36,568 bases of DNA from Alphaproteobacteria bacterium (GCA_013288985.1 JABDAT010000014.1:1-36568), one strand, 5' to 3'; numbered from the stretch's first letter, positions 17,883 to 25,482 are shown. The notes: a model not told the origin generated them from the letters alone. Made by a program: numbers and translations.

Positions 17883-17898
17883 TTGTACTATTGTACAA
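17883..17898. repeat. Inverted repeat TTGTAC-N4-GTACAA upstream of the 17909 gene
   Basis: A perfect 6-bp inverted repeat with a 4-bp spacer ends ten bases before the ATG at 17909. The size and position would suit a dimeric repressor operator. No T-run follows, so it is not a terminator. Confidence 0.5.
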
Positions 17899-17908
17899 TT
17901 AGCACAAA

Positions 17909-18205
17909 ATGCAATCTAAGAGGGTCGTCTCGCTTATGGGTACGGCAAAATATAATACGTATAATACGCGCCTGCTGGCAGTAAAGAACCTGCTCTATGC
18001 ACTATCGTATGCGCCGGGGAACAGTGAAAGAATTTATTATTTTTTATTGGTGGATTCTGATAAAGAGCAGGCCTTCAGGGAAGTGCTTAATGGAAGCGAT
18101 CCTTTTAACATCAAAGACTATGCTACCGTGATTGCGTCAGGATATGGTGAACCGCCCGAAGATCTTAAAGAACAGATGCGCATCAAATATAACGCTATAT
18201 TGTAA
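17909..18205 (+). CDS. Small unknown protein, paralogue of the 35596 gene
   Basis: This is a 98-residue hypothetical protein, or 89 residues if the ATG at 17936 (preceded by AAGAGGG) is used. The C-terminal part reads YYFLLVDSDKEQAFREVL, then DYATVIASGYGEPPEDLKEQ and MRIKYN. That matches the product of 35596-35934 in order and spacing (YAYVAVRADKLESFMEAQ, DFGVIVEAGEGEPSEEIRKK, METEYGF). So two diverged members of one family are present. No catalytic motif is evident; the conserved G-x-GEP turn is the best landmark. It sits between the flagellar operon and prmA. Confidence 0.72.
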   Translation: MQSKRVVSLMGTAKYNTYNTRLLAVKNLLYALSYAPGNSERIYYFLLVDSDKEQAFREVLNGSDPFNIKDYATVIASGYGEPPEDLKEQMRIKYNAIL

Positions 18206-18210
18206 TCACC

Positions 18211-19122
18211 GTGTCTATTAGCGCTATTAAAGCCAATCCTTTTTACCAACCCTCCCGTCAATGGCAGATTCGCATCTTTGTTGAACGTGAAATGGCGCCC
18301 GCCATGGAAGAAACGTTTGAAGATATCGCGCTTGCCACTTCTATTTTTGAAATAAACGAAGCGGCGTCTGAGTGGGTGCTGGAAATTTTGACGGAAACTT
18401 CGCCTGAAGCACTGGATATGAAGGCCCGCATAGCATTGGTTTCCGGATTGCTTGCTATTCCCATGCCACGATTTGAAATTTCACTGCTAGAACCCAAGGA
18501 TTGGGTGATCGAAGTCGAGCGCAGTTTTACGCCGCTTCATATCGGCCGTTTCTATGTCCATGGGTCGCATGTGGGCACGAAGCCGCCACAGAGCAAAATA
18601 GCGCTGCAGGTCAATGCGGGAGCAGCCTTTGGCAGCGGCGAACATGCTACCACCAGCGGCTGCCTGCTCGCGCTCAGCAACCTAGCCAAACGGCGTAAAT
18701 TTCTAAAGCCTCTGGATATGGGTTGCGGTTCCGGCATCCTCGCCATCGCCATGGGCAAACTCTGGAACGTGCCGGTGATTGGAACCGATATCGATCCGGT
18801 ATCTATTGACGTGGCGCGCGGGAATGCTTTGCGCAACCAAGCACAAACTCTTTCCCAATTTGCGGCGGGCGACGGGTATAACTGCAACCTCGTGCGCCGC
18901 AATGCTCCTTTTGATCTTATCGTCGCCAATATCCTCGCGCGTCCCCTCATGAAAATGGCGCCCGATTTGGCGGCAAATCTTGCACCCGGCGGCATCGCCG
19001 TGCTTTCGGGCTTGCTTCAATCCCAAGAACGCATGGTACTGAGCGCCCACCACGCCCAAGGATTAACGTTACTTTCACGCATTCACCAAAATGGCTGGAG
19101 CGTGCTGGTGCTTACGCAATAA
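18211..19122 (+). CDS. prmA: PrmA, ribosomal protein L11 methyltransferase
   Basis: PrmA trimethylates ribosomal protein L11 with S-adenosylmethionine. The 303-residue protein starts with GTG at 18211. The N-terminal substrate-recognition domain spans about 1-110. The catalytic domain has the family block GAAFGSGEHATTSGCLLAL (about 132-150), SAM motif I LDMGCGSGILAIAMGKL, acidic motif VIGTDIDPVSIDVAR, and the NPPF-like motif represented by FDLIVANILARPL, as in all PrmA. It ends with NGWSVLVLTQ. Its stop overlaps the convergent PIN-toxin gene by 11 bp. Confidence 0.93.
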   Translation: MSISAIKANPFYQPSRQWQIRIFVEREMAPAMEETFEDIALATSIFEINEAASEWVLEILTETSPEALDMKARIALVSGLLAIPMPRFEISLLEPKDWVIEVERSFTPLHIGRFYVHGSHVGTKPPQSKIALQVNAGAAFGSGEHATTSGCLLALSNLAKRRKFLKPLDMGCGSGILAIAMGKLWNVPVIGTDIDPVSIDVARGNALRNQAQTLSQFAAGDGYNCNLVRRNAPFDLIVANILARPLMKMAPDLAANLAPGGIAVLSGLLQSQERMVLSAHHAQGLTLLSRIHQNGWSVLVLTQ

Positions 19123-19516
19123 AATGAGAAGGACTAACAATCTCCAGTCCGCGGTAAGGCGCAAGCGCCAGAAGATCCTTATCGCCCGTGATAAGCATAT
19201 CTGCCTGTCCGTTAACGGCAAGTTCCAGAAACATATCATCTTTAGGATCACGGCATTTCTGGATTTGATGAATTATGTTTATCCGGTCCCATGTGCGGTG
19301 AATACGGGCAAGCAAGCCTTCCACATCATCAGGAGTAATATAGCGCAAGAATTTTGGGCGCAAAAGCACCTGCGAGAATTCGGCAAGTGTTGCATAGGAA
19401 TATAAGATTGCTCCTTGCGCTTCCGCTTTCTTCAGGGCGGCGGCAGGTACGCCGTTTTCGATCAGCACCGCACTTATCAAAACATTCGTGTCCAATACGA
19501 AGCGCGGCTTAATCAT
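19112..19516 (-). CDS. PIN-domain toxin of a type II toxin-antitoxin pair (TIGR00305-like)
   Basis: PIN-domain toxins are Mg-dependent ribonucleases. This one begins MIKPRFVLDTNVLISAVL, with the first active-site Asp. It has EFSQVLLRPKFLRYI (acidic position 2) and the signature CRDPKDDMFLELA followed by ADMLITGDKDLLAL, which carries the C-terminal Asp residues. Together these are typical of the family annotated as putative toxin component, PIN family. I use the ATG at 19516 (134 aa); an in-frame TTG at 19534 is possible. The gene overlaps the antitoxin stop by 8 bp, the usual coupling. All acidic active-site positions that I can see are intact, so it looks functional. Confidence 0.88.
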   Translation of the reverse strand: MIKPRFVLDTNVLISAVLIENGVPAAALKKAEAQGAILYSYATLAEFSQVLLRPKFLRYITPDDVEGLLARIHRTWDRINIIHQIQKCRDPKDDMFLELAVNGQADMLITGDKDLLALAPYRGLEIVSPSHFIA

Positions 19517-19757
19517 CACGCAGAAGTGTTTCAAGAATATCCGGGGTCAGGCCGCGCGCTTTTGCTTTCCTGGCGATTTCCTTGCGGAATTCTTGAAATT
19601 CCTCAAGATTTAGTCGTGTCAGGCGCTCATACTCAGCCAGTGAAAGTACAACAGCGACATCACGCGCCTGCTTGGTAATGGTGACGGGCTCACGTTGCGC
19701 TTTTTCAAGAAGCAGCGAAAATGTCTGTTTGGCATCGGTTGCAGAAATATAATGCAT
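19509..19757 (-). CDS. Phd/YefM-type antitoxin
   Basis: This is a small antitoxin of about 82 residues. It starts MHYISATDAKQTFSLLLEKA, then has EPVTITKQARDVAVVLSLAEYERL, the standard Phd/YefM fold sequence that binds operator DNA as a dimer. The C-terminal helix (LEEFQEFRKEIARKAKARGL) would neutralise the toxin. The frame is open to an ATG at 19784, but a TATAAT -10 box lies between 19784 and 19757, so the shorter start is more likely. With that start the -10 box ends 7 nt before the ATG and the mRNA would be leaderless or nearly so. It is co-transcribed with the PIN toxin. Confidence 0.85.
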   Translation of the reverse strand: MHYISATDAKQTFSLLLEKAQREPVTITKQARDVAVVLSLAEYERLTRLNLEEFQEFRKEIARKAKARGLTPDILETLLRDD

Positions 19758-19759
19758 AA

Positions 19760-19793
19760 TGTCTATTATAGACAAAATGGACATTTATTACAA
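19760..19793 (-). promoter_or_regulatory. Promoter and palindromic operator of the toxin-antitoxin pair
   Basis: On the minus strand TTGTAA (19793-19788), a 17-bp spacer and TATAAT (19770-19765) form a strong promoter. The -10 box lies inside the perfect palindrome TGTCTAT-T-ATAGACA (19760-19774). A related half-site (TGTCCAT) occurs just upstream. This is what autoregulation by the antitoxin would look like. Confidence 0.78.
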
Positions 19794-19839
19794 GCATTGT
19801 TTCATAGATATCGCCAAGCCGAACCAGCAACAGGTGAAA

Positions 19840-21459
19840 TCACATCCCCGAATAATTAGGCCCGCCGCCGCCTTCGGGCGTGGTCCAGACGATATTCTGC
19901 GATGGGTCTTTAATGTCGCAGGTTTTGCAGTGCACGCAGTTCTGCGCGTTAATCTGGAAGCGCTCCGCACCCTCCTCACGCACAATCTCATAAACACCTG
20001 CCGGGCAATAACGCTGGGCCGGTTCCGCATACAGAGGCAAATTATATTCCAGAGGCGTGGCCGCATTTTTAAGTTTTAAATGCGCTGGCTGGTCTTCCTC
20101 GTGATTAGTGTTTGATATATACACCGACGACATACGGTCAAAAGTGATCTTGCCGTCAGGTTTGGGATAGGCGATGGGACGGCATTCGCTTGCCGGCTTG
20201 AGTGAGGTATAGTCAGGCTTATGGTGCAATGTCCAAGGCGCACGGCCACGCAACACATACGTATCAAGCGCCGCATGCAGCATTCCCGCCCATAATCCTT
20301 TATGAAATCCCGGGCGGATGTTGCGTACCTGATATAATTCCGTGTGAATCCATGAATCTTTCAGTCGCTGTGTATAACTATCCAGCGGAGTGTTTTGCAT
20401 AAGATGATCAAACGTAGCTTCTGCTGCAAGCATGCCTGATTTCATTGCCGTATGCGTGCCTTTTACCTTGGGCACATTCATAAAACCAGCTGAACAGCCA
20501 GCCAATAAACCTCCTGGAAAAGCAAGCTGAGGGATGGATTGGAAACCTCCTTCGTTAAGTGCGCGCGCGCCGTAAGATATACGTTTTCCACCCTCCAGCA
20601 CCCCACTAATCAACGGATGTGTTTTAAACCGCTGGAATTCCATGAATGGATCCAGATAAGGATTTTCATAATCAAGCCCAATCACAAATCCTATCGAAAG
20701 CTGGTTGTTATCCAGGTGATACATGAACGAGCCGCCATAGGTTTTACTGTCCATCGGCCAGCCGATGCTATGCATCACATGCCCTAACTTATGTTTGGCG
20801 GGGTCAATCTGCCAGAGTTCTTTAATGCCGATACCGTAAGTCTGCGGGTCAGCATTCACCCGCAAGCCGAATTGCTTCATGAGCCGCTCAGACAGCGACC
20901 CCCGGCAGCCTTCCGCCAGCAGTGTGACTTTTGCTTTAATGGCAATACCCTGCTGATAGGATGCTTTATGGCTGCCATCCTTGGCCACACCGAAATCGCC
21001 GGTGATGATGCCGGTAAGCCTGCCGTCTTCAATGATAATATCAGCCGCCGGAAAGCCAGCGAAAATCTGCACGCCAAGCGCTTCGGCCTCTTTCCCCAGC
21101 CAGCGGCAGACATTGCTCAAGCTCACAATATAATTGCCATGATTATGCATTTGCGGCGGAGTCGGCAGGCGCAGCGAATGTTTGGGAAACAGTAGCCGGA
21201 ATTCATCCTTGGCTGCTGCAACGTTAAGCGGTGCGCCGCGTGTTTTCCAATCCGGGAGCAATTCATCAAGCGCGCGCGGCTCTAAAACCGCGCCAGAGAG
21301 AATATGCGCTCCCACTTCCGAGCCTTTTTCGACGATGCAGACAGAAAGTTCCTTGCCCTGCTTTATGGCCAGCTGGCGCAGCCTTATGGCCGCGCTCAAG
21401 CCCGCCGGGCCTGCGCCTACAATCACTACGTCGAAGTCCATCTGTTCGCGTTCAGCCAT
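19840..21459 (-). CDS. Electron transfer flavoprotein-ubiquinone oxidoreductase (ETF-QO)
   Basis: ETF-QO is a monotopic inner-membrane flavoprotein that passes electrons from reduced ETF, produced by acyl-CoA and other dehydrogenases, to ubiquinone. The 539-residue protein has the FAD-binding motif VVIVGAGPAGLSAAIRLRQL (about 11-30) and the ETF-QO blocks SVCIVEKGSEVGAHILSGAV and FLLAEGCRGSLSERL-like (VTLLAEGCRGSLSERL). A C-terminal ferredoxin-like 4Fe-4S site has NCVHCKTCDIKDPSQNI and ends GGGGPNYSGM, as in the family. No etfAB or dehydrogenase gene is in the window. It is divergent from the glycosylase gene with 49 bp between starts. Confidence 0.96.
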   Translation of the reverse strand: MAEREQMDFDVVIVGAGPAGLSAAIRLRQLAIKQGKELSVCIVEKGSEVGAHILSGAVLEPRALDELLPDWKTRGAPLNVAAAKDEFRLLFPKHSLRLPTPPQMHNHGNYIVSLSNVCRWLGKEAEALGVQIFAGFPAADIIIEDGRLTGIITGDFGVAKDGSHKASYQQGIAIKAKVTLLAEGCRGSLSERLMKQFGLRVNADPQTYGIGIKELWQIDPAKHKLGHVMHSIGWPMDSKTYGGSFMYHLDNNQLSIGFVIGLDYENPYLDPFMEFQRFKTHPLISGVLEGGKRISYGARALNEGGFQSIPQLAFPGGLLAGCSAGFMNVPKVKGTHTAMKSGMLAAEATFDHLMQNTPLDSYTQRLKDSWIHTELYQVRNIRPGFHKGLWAGMLHAALDTYVLRGRAPWTLHHKPDYTSLKPASECRPIAYPKPDGKITFDRMSSVYISNTNHEEDQPAHLKLKNAATPLEYNLPLYAEPAQRYCPAGVYEIVREEGAERFQINAQNCVHCKTCDIKDPSQNIVWTTPEGGGGPNYSGM

Positions 21460-21508
21460 ACTATCTATATACTTTGTTTTTTATGCAGAGTCTTCTATTG
21501 TATAACGT

Positions 21509-22324
21509 ATGAGAGAAGAAGCTGCACTATTACAATGGTATATCGACGCCGGCGTGGACGAAGCCATAGAGGATTCACCGCGTAATTATTTTGCTTCTAT
21601 ACAGGCAGAGCCGCAGCTTCCAGCAAGCATGCCTGCCCCTAAAACGCCTGCGTCTGTTGAGTTCAAGCAAGCTTCTACGCCTGCTGCCTTGCCGCTGCAT
21701 CATTCGCTTGCCGCCGCCATTGCCGAGGCGCGTAAACTTGCCGACGCTGCTGATTCGCTTCAAGCGCTGGAAAAAGCCGTGCGCGAATTTGAAGGTTGCG
21801 CGATTAAGCGCACCGCGACCAATACCGTATTTTGCGACGGCAACCCTGCCTCGCGTTTTATGCTTATCGGCGAAGCCCCTGGCGCCCAGGAAGATGCACA
21901 AGGCATTCCGTTCTGCGGCCCCAGCGGCCAGCTGCTCGATAAAATGCTAGCCGCCATCGGCCACAATCGCACCAACAGCTATATCACCAACACACTGTTC
22001 TGGCGCCCGCCCGGCAACCGCCAGCCCAATCCTGAGGAGCTCGCCATCTGCCAGCCTTTTGTGCAGAAACATATTGCATTGGTAGACCCGGTGCTGCTTG
22101 TGCTGGTGGGCGGCACGGCGGCCAAAGCGATACTCGGCACCGAGCAGGGCATCACCCGCCTGCGCGGCAAAAATTATACCTACCGTACGCCTTACAGCGA
22201 CAAAGAATATCCCGTAGCAATCGTTTACCATCCCTCCTACCTGCTGCGCCAGCCCGCTCAGAAACGCGCCACCTGGCAGGATTTGCTGGCGATAAAGTCA
22301 TTATTAAGCAGCTTTGAACGGTAA
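21509..22324 (+). CDS. Uracil-DNA glycosylase, family 4-like, with incomplete Fe-S cysteines
   Basis: This enzyme removes uracil from DNA in base excision repair. The 271-residue protein has an alphaproteobacterial N-terminal extension (EEAALLQWYIDAGVDEAI and a Pro/Ala-rich region to about 65). The glycosylase core has motif A GEAPGAQEDAQGIPFCGPSG (about 120-139), NTLFWRPPGNRQPNPEE and the C-terminal motif YHPSYLLR. Classical family 4 enzymes ligate a 4Fe-4S cluster with four Cys (a CxxC pair, then KCRPPGN and a Cys about 15 residues on). Here the first CxxC is FEGC and the KCRPP position is FWRPP, so two of the four are missing. I infer that the cluster is absent. It is not UDGX (motif A is GEAPG and no KRRIH insert is seen). 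Confidence 0.9.
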   Translation: MREEAALLQWYIDAGVDEAIEDSPRNYFASIQAEPQLPASMPAPKTPASVEFKQASTPAALPLHHSLAAAIAEARKLADAADSLQALEKAVREFEGCAIKRTATNTVFCDGNPASRFMLIGEAPGAQEDAQGIPFCGPSGQLLDKMLAAIGHNRTNSYITNTLFWRPPGNRQPNPEELAICQPFVQKHIALVDPVLLVLVGGTAAKAILGTEQGITRLRGKNYTYRTPYSDKEYPVAIVYHPSYLLRQPAQKRATWQDLLAIKSLLSSFER

Positions 22325-22346
22325 GATAATTGTTTCACTCTCTCTG

Positions 22347-22432
22347 TTGTCATTCCCGCGCAGGCGGGAATCTTAGTTAAGAAAGCCCCCAGCCGGAGTT
22401 TATCCTCGCGAAGGCGGGGACGAGGGTGACAA
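22347..22432. repeat. Palindromic intergenic repeat, about 86 bp
   Basis: The element is bounded by TTGTCA and TGACAA. It contains the stem ATTCCCGC-GCAG-GCGGGAAT (22352-22371) and a second, less regular arm with TCGCGAAGGCGGGGA. The first stem recurs at 23738-23757. It fills the gap between the glycosylase and hflX. Confidence 0.75.
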
Positions 22433-22460
22433 AATTAAGGCAACAAATAAAAAAACTCGC

Positions 22461-23717
22461 ATGAAAACCATAGTCCTCCATCCGTATCTTAAAAAAGACC
22501 ATACTGCCCGCCGCTCGCCGGAAGCGCGTCTCGAAGAAGCCGTGCGCCTTACCGAAGCCATTGATCTGGAAGTAGTGCAGATGCTGCTGGTGCCGCTTGC
22601 CAGTTACCGCTCGGCTACGCTCATGGGCCAGGGCAAAGCGGAGGAAATTGCAGCAATAATTGCCGAAGACGAAATAGGCCTTGCCGTGGTTGATGGTTCA
22701 CTAAGTCCCGGCCAGCAGCGCAACCTGGAGAAAGTCTGGAAATGCAAAGTCATCGACCGCACCGCCCTCATCCTCGAAATATTCGGCGCCCGTGCCCGCA
22801 CTTATGAAGGCAAATTGCAGGTGGAACTGGCGGCACTTGAATACCAGAAAAGCCGCCTGGTGCGTTCATGGACCCATCTGGAGCGCCAGCGCGGCGGCTT
22901 CGGGTTTCTAGGCGGCCCCGGTGAATCACAGATTGAAATCGACCGCCGCCTCATTCGCGACCGCATCGCCAAAATCAAACGCGAACTTGAAGGCGTCACC
23001 CGCACGCGCGGCCTTCACCGCAAAACGCGGCGCGAAACGCCCTACCCTATCGTTGCGCTGGTGGGCTATACCAACGCCGGCAAATCCACATTATTTAACC
23101 GCCTGACCGGAGCTGACGTGCTGTCGATGGATAAGCTTTTCGCCACGCTTGATCCCACATTGCGCGGCATAAAACTCCCCTCCGGCCTGAAGGTGATCCT
23201 CTCTGATACGGTGGGCTTCATTTCTGAACTTCCCCATGAGCTGGTCGCCTCGTTCCGAGCGACGCTGGAAGAGGTGGTGGAGGCACAGCTCCTGCTGCAT
23301 GTGCGCGATATTTCCCACCCCGACAGCGCCGCGCAGAAGGAAGATGTGCTGAAGGTGCTAAACAGCTTGCTTAGCGAAGAACATCTGGCCAGCCAGATGA
23401 TAGAAGTCTGGAACAAGATTGATCAGTCACCCGATATACTGCCCGGCGCCACAGCGGAAAACGGCAGCATCGCTGTGTCTGCACTTACGGGCGCTGGCAT
23501 GGATACGCTGCTTGCTGCGATTGACAATCACCTGAAAGACGCTTTCATGACCACGCTCAGCCTTACCCTGCCCGCCTCCGATGGCAAGAACCTCGCCTGG
23601 CTCTATAGCCACGGCAGCGTGCTATCGCAAAAGGAAGATGAGGGAATGCTGCAGGTAAAAGTCCGCCTCACCCATGAAAATGCGGCAAGGTGGGAAAAGG
23701 CAAAAAAGGAAATTTAA
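22461..23717 (+). CDS. hflX: HflX, ribosome-associated GTPase
   Basis: HflX is a GTPase that binds 50S subunits and splits stalled ribosomes. The 418-residue protein has the HflX-specific N-terminal subdomains with LMGQGKAEEIAAIIAED (about 54-70) and the coil/loop RSWTHLERQRGGFGFLGGPGE (about 135-155). The GTPase domain has G1 GYTNAGKS (202-209), G2 region ATLDPTLR, G3 DTVGF (249-253) and G4 NKID. The C-terminal domain is short. In many proteobacteria hflX follows hfq; here the preceding sequence is a palindromic repeat instead. A second copy of that stem follows the stop. Confidence 0.96.
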   Translation: MKTIVLHPYLKKDHTARRSPEARLEEAVRLTEAIDLEVVQMLLVPLASYRSATLMGQGKAEEIAAIIAEDEIGLAVVDGSLSPGQQRNLEKVWKCKVIDRTALILEIFGARARTYEGKLQVELAALEYQKSRLVRSWTHLERQRGGFGFLGGPGESQIEIDRRLIRDRIAKIKRELEGVTRTRGLHRKTRRETPYPIVALVGYTNAGKSTLFNRLTGADVLSMDKLFATLDPTLRGIKLPSGLKVILSDTVGFISELPHELVASFRATLEEVVEAQLLLHVRDISHPDSAAQKEDVLKVLNSLLSEEHLASQMIEVWNKIDQSPDILPGATAENGSIAVSALTGAGMDTLLAAIDNHLKDAFMTTLSLTLPASDGKNLAWLYSHGSVLSQKEDEGMLQVKVRLTHENAARWEKAKKEI

Positions 23718-23730
23718 ATATTTATAATAT

Positions 23731-23757
23731 GTGTGTCATTCCCGCGTAGGCGGGAAT
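23731..23757. repeat. Short copy of the ATTCCCGC palindromic repeat
   Basis: ATTCCCGC-GTAG-GCGGGAAT (23738-23757) is preceded by GTGTGTC. It lies between the convergent hflX and 23810 genes and may act as a transcription barrier for both, although no T-run follows. Confidence 0.7.
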
Positions 23758-23809
23758 CCATCTTAACTCTGAATAATCTCTGATTAACCCGAAAACACTA
23801 TGTTCTAAG

Positions 23810-24718
23810 TTATTTTTCCATTGGGCCAATGCCTGGACGTGCAGAGCCCGGTGAACCTGCTGCTCCGTCATTTCTTACCAAGCCATGCGCTAACTTTACA
23901 GCATCATCTACTCTAGTTTTTACTCCATCAGGAAGCCTATCTTTAAGATCATTTAACCTATCACGTAAATCACCGAATATATTTGTCGTAGTTTCTCTAA
24001 GTCCCTGCATACGTTCTGAATTTATAAATTCCGTTGCCGTCTGCTTAACTCCATCCAATGATACATCTATACCCGCTTTATCAGCCTGGGTAGCAAGCGT
24101 ATCAAGCGCTTTTCCTAATTGTTCGGCAATTACCGGAACAATTATACCACCCGATTTTCCTGTAAAAGGCATAAAATGGCCTTCAAGATCAATAATAGTC
24201 TTTGCAGCATTACGAAGGGCGGAAACACCAGGTAAACCATTGATAAAAGGTAAGCTTGCAACGCCATGGGCTGCTGCCAATCCCCCTATACTTAGACCCG
24301 CAGCTTTATCTGCAAGTCCTCTAAGTCCTTTTTCCTGAGCAGCTTGGGGTCTTGAAGCCAACTGTGCATCTATCGCTTCCTGTATTTCTTTTGCATCACG
24401 CAAACCATTACAATAAGTCTCGAATTGTGCCATTGCCTGCTCTTCACCCGCCTGGCCAACATACATAACAGCCCACTCATTCACTTTCTTCTTAACTACA
24501 TCAGCATCTAGCTCAGGAGCAAATGCAAGCAGACGTTCTGTTAATTCTCCTGCAAATTTTGCGACGCTTTTTTTAGGTTCTGCGGCAGTCACAACAGGAA
24601 CGGATTCAGGCGGATTGGATATAATGGTATGCCCGGTCGAAGTTTGATTAACATCTACCGCACTGGGTGCACCAGGAATAATTATCACCTGGGCTTCGGC
24701 TGGCTTATCTGCAATCAT
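23810..24718 (-). CDS. Unknown protein, 302 aa, with glycine/alanine-rich hydrophobic helices
   Basis: I do not recognise this protein. The ATG at 24718 is chosen because AAGGA lies 8 bp upstream. The first 60 residues are polar and Pro/Val/Thr-rich, with no signal peptide. About 60-140 is helical and acidic (AGELTERLLAFAPELDADVVKK, AMAQFETYCNGLRDAKEIQEAI). About 145-215 has weakly hydrophobic Gly/Ala helices (GLSIGGLAAAHGVASLPFIN, GGIIVPVIAEQLGKALDTLA). The C-terminal part has an amphipathic repeat DLRDRLNDLKDRLPDGVK and a Gly/Pro/Ser tail. It is a single-gene unit with a Pho-box-like promoter, like the unknown genes at 27-35 kb. Confidence 0.8.
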   Translation of the reverse strand: MIADKPAEAQVIIIPGAPSAVDVNQTSTGHTIISNPPESVPVVTAAEPKKSVAKFAGELTERLLAFAPELDADVVKKKVNEWAVMYVGQAGEEQAMAQFETYCNGLRDAKEIQEAIDAQLASRPQAAQEKGLRGLADKAAGLSIGGLAAAHGVASLPFINGLPGVSALRNAAKTIIDLEGHFMPFTGKSGGIIVPVIAEQLGKALDTLATQADKAGIDVSLDGVKQTATEFINSERMQGLRETTTNIFGDLRDRLNDLKDRLPDGVKTRVDDAVKLAHGLVRNDGAAGSPGSARPGIGPMEK

Positions 24719-24754
24719 AACGCATCCTTTAAAAAACAATTTTCCTTATCTCTG

Positions 24755-24799
24755 ACCTTAGCAGAAAATTGTTACCGTTTTATTAATGTTGTGTGACGA
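24755..24799 (-). promoter_or_regulatory. Pho-box-like promoter of the 23810 gene, three half-sites
   Basis: In gene direction TCGTCAC (24799-24793), CATTAAT (24788-24782) and CGGTAAC (24777-24771) have an 11-bp period. TAAGGT (24760-24755) follows after exactly 10 bp. The outer part is nearly identical to the site at 35539-35556. Confidence 0.68.
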
Positions 24800-24985
24800 A
24801 TACATGAAAATCGTGGATTGTCAGCAAAGGTCGTCATATCAAACATATGGCTGATATACCTACATAATCATCATTTTATTTCCCTTGCCTGCATAAAGCA
24901 TAACCCTCTAAAAATTATTCAGCCCGTCCATTTTTGCTTAACATCGGGTATTGAAATAGGGATTATTCCCTGATATAGTTTATTC

Positions 24986-25144
24986 GTCACCAGCGAGCGG
25001 ACAACGTGAGCGCGGCAATTTAGTCTATTCCATTGTCACCCCGCACTCGTTACGGGGTCTACTTCAGTAGCAGGAGATGCCGCAACAAGTGCGGCATGAC
25101 AGGAAGACTGGATTGCTTCGTCGTCTCCGACTCCTCGCAATGAC
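24986..25144. repeat. Palindromic repeat (GTCATTGCGAG family), interrupted by a second element
   Basis: The left arm (24986-25034) resembles the intact copy at 25323, with GCGAGCG and GTGAGCGCGGCAAT. The right arm (25101-25144) has CTGGATTGC and CTCCTCGCAATGAC. The two arms are split by a different palindromic element at 25035-25100. It lies in the 24740-25833 gap, which otherwise holds no convincing gene. Confidence 0.75.
25035..25100. repeat. Second palindromic repeat nested in the first
   Basis: This 66-bp element starts GTCACCCCGCACTCGTTACG and ends AACAAGTGCGGCATGAC. Its ends are inverted (GTCA...TGAC) and CCGCACT pairs with AGTGCGG. It sits inside the GTCATTGCGAG-type repeat. Confidence 0.75.
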
Positions 25145-25200
25145 AGAAATAGAGGAACAGGCAGGAGCCTATATTAAAGATGTTATACTTCTATATTAAA

Positions 25201-25272
25201 GTGTCATCCTCGGGCTTGACCCGAGGATCTATCTTAATGATGGATTCTCGTGTCGGAGCACGAGAATGACAC
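25201..25272. repeat. Third palindromic repeat type, two hairpins, GTGTCAT ends
   Basis: The 72-bp element is bounded by GTGTCAT and ATGACAC. It contains the stem CCTCGGG-CTTGA-CCCGAGG and the stem TTCTCGTG-TCGGAG-CACGAGAA, joined by ATCTATCTTAATGATGGA. This has the look of a small non-autonomous mobile repeat. Confidence 0.75.
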
Positions 25273-25318
25273 AAACCATAATAAATCGAGGAACAACGTA
25301 TTATGCCATTTTGGGACA
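25271..25318 (+). repeat. Direct repeat copy 1: leader with ribosome-binding site and MPFWD start
   Basis: This 48-bp sequence is repeated at 25513-25560 with four mismatches. It contains GAGGAAC and then ATG CCA TTT TGG GAC. The frame from the ATG at 25303 runs on to 25506, but that stretch is made of palindromic repeat, so I do not call it a gene. Confidence 0.8.
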
Positions 25319-25322
25319 CCCC

Positions 25323-25413
25323 GTCATTGCGAGCGAACATCGTGAGCGCGGCAATCCAGCCGATAAGCAAGCACTGGATTGCCACGTCGGCCGATGGCCT
25401 CCTCGCAAAGACG
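25323..25413. repeat. Intact GTCATTGCGAG palindromic repeat
   Basis: The 91-bp element runs from GTCATTGCGAG to CTCGCAAAGAC, inverted with one mismatch. The inner stem is GGCAATCCAG (25350-25359) and CTGGATTGCC (25374-25383), with a 14-base loop. Repeats of this type are common between genes in some host-associated alphaproteobacteria and gammaproteobacteria. Confidence 0.8.
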
Positions 25414-25482
25414 AGATATGCACCAGTACGCGAGGAGGAGTCCTTCACGACGACCCCGGCGAAGCCGAGGGGGAGCGGTAGC

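Noticed and set aside
25038-25413. Possible CRISPR array in the repeat-rich gap
   Set aside because: The repeats differ from each other, are palindromic elements of 66-160 bp and lack regular spacers; no cas genes are nearby.
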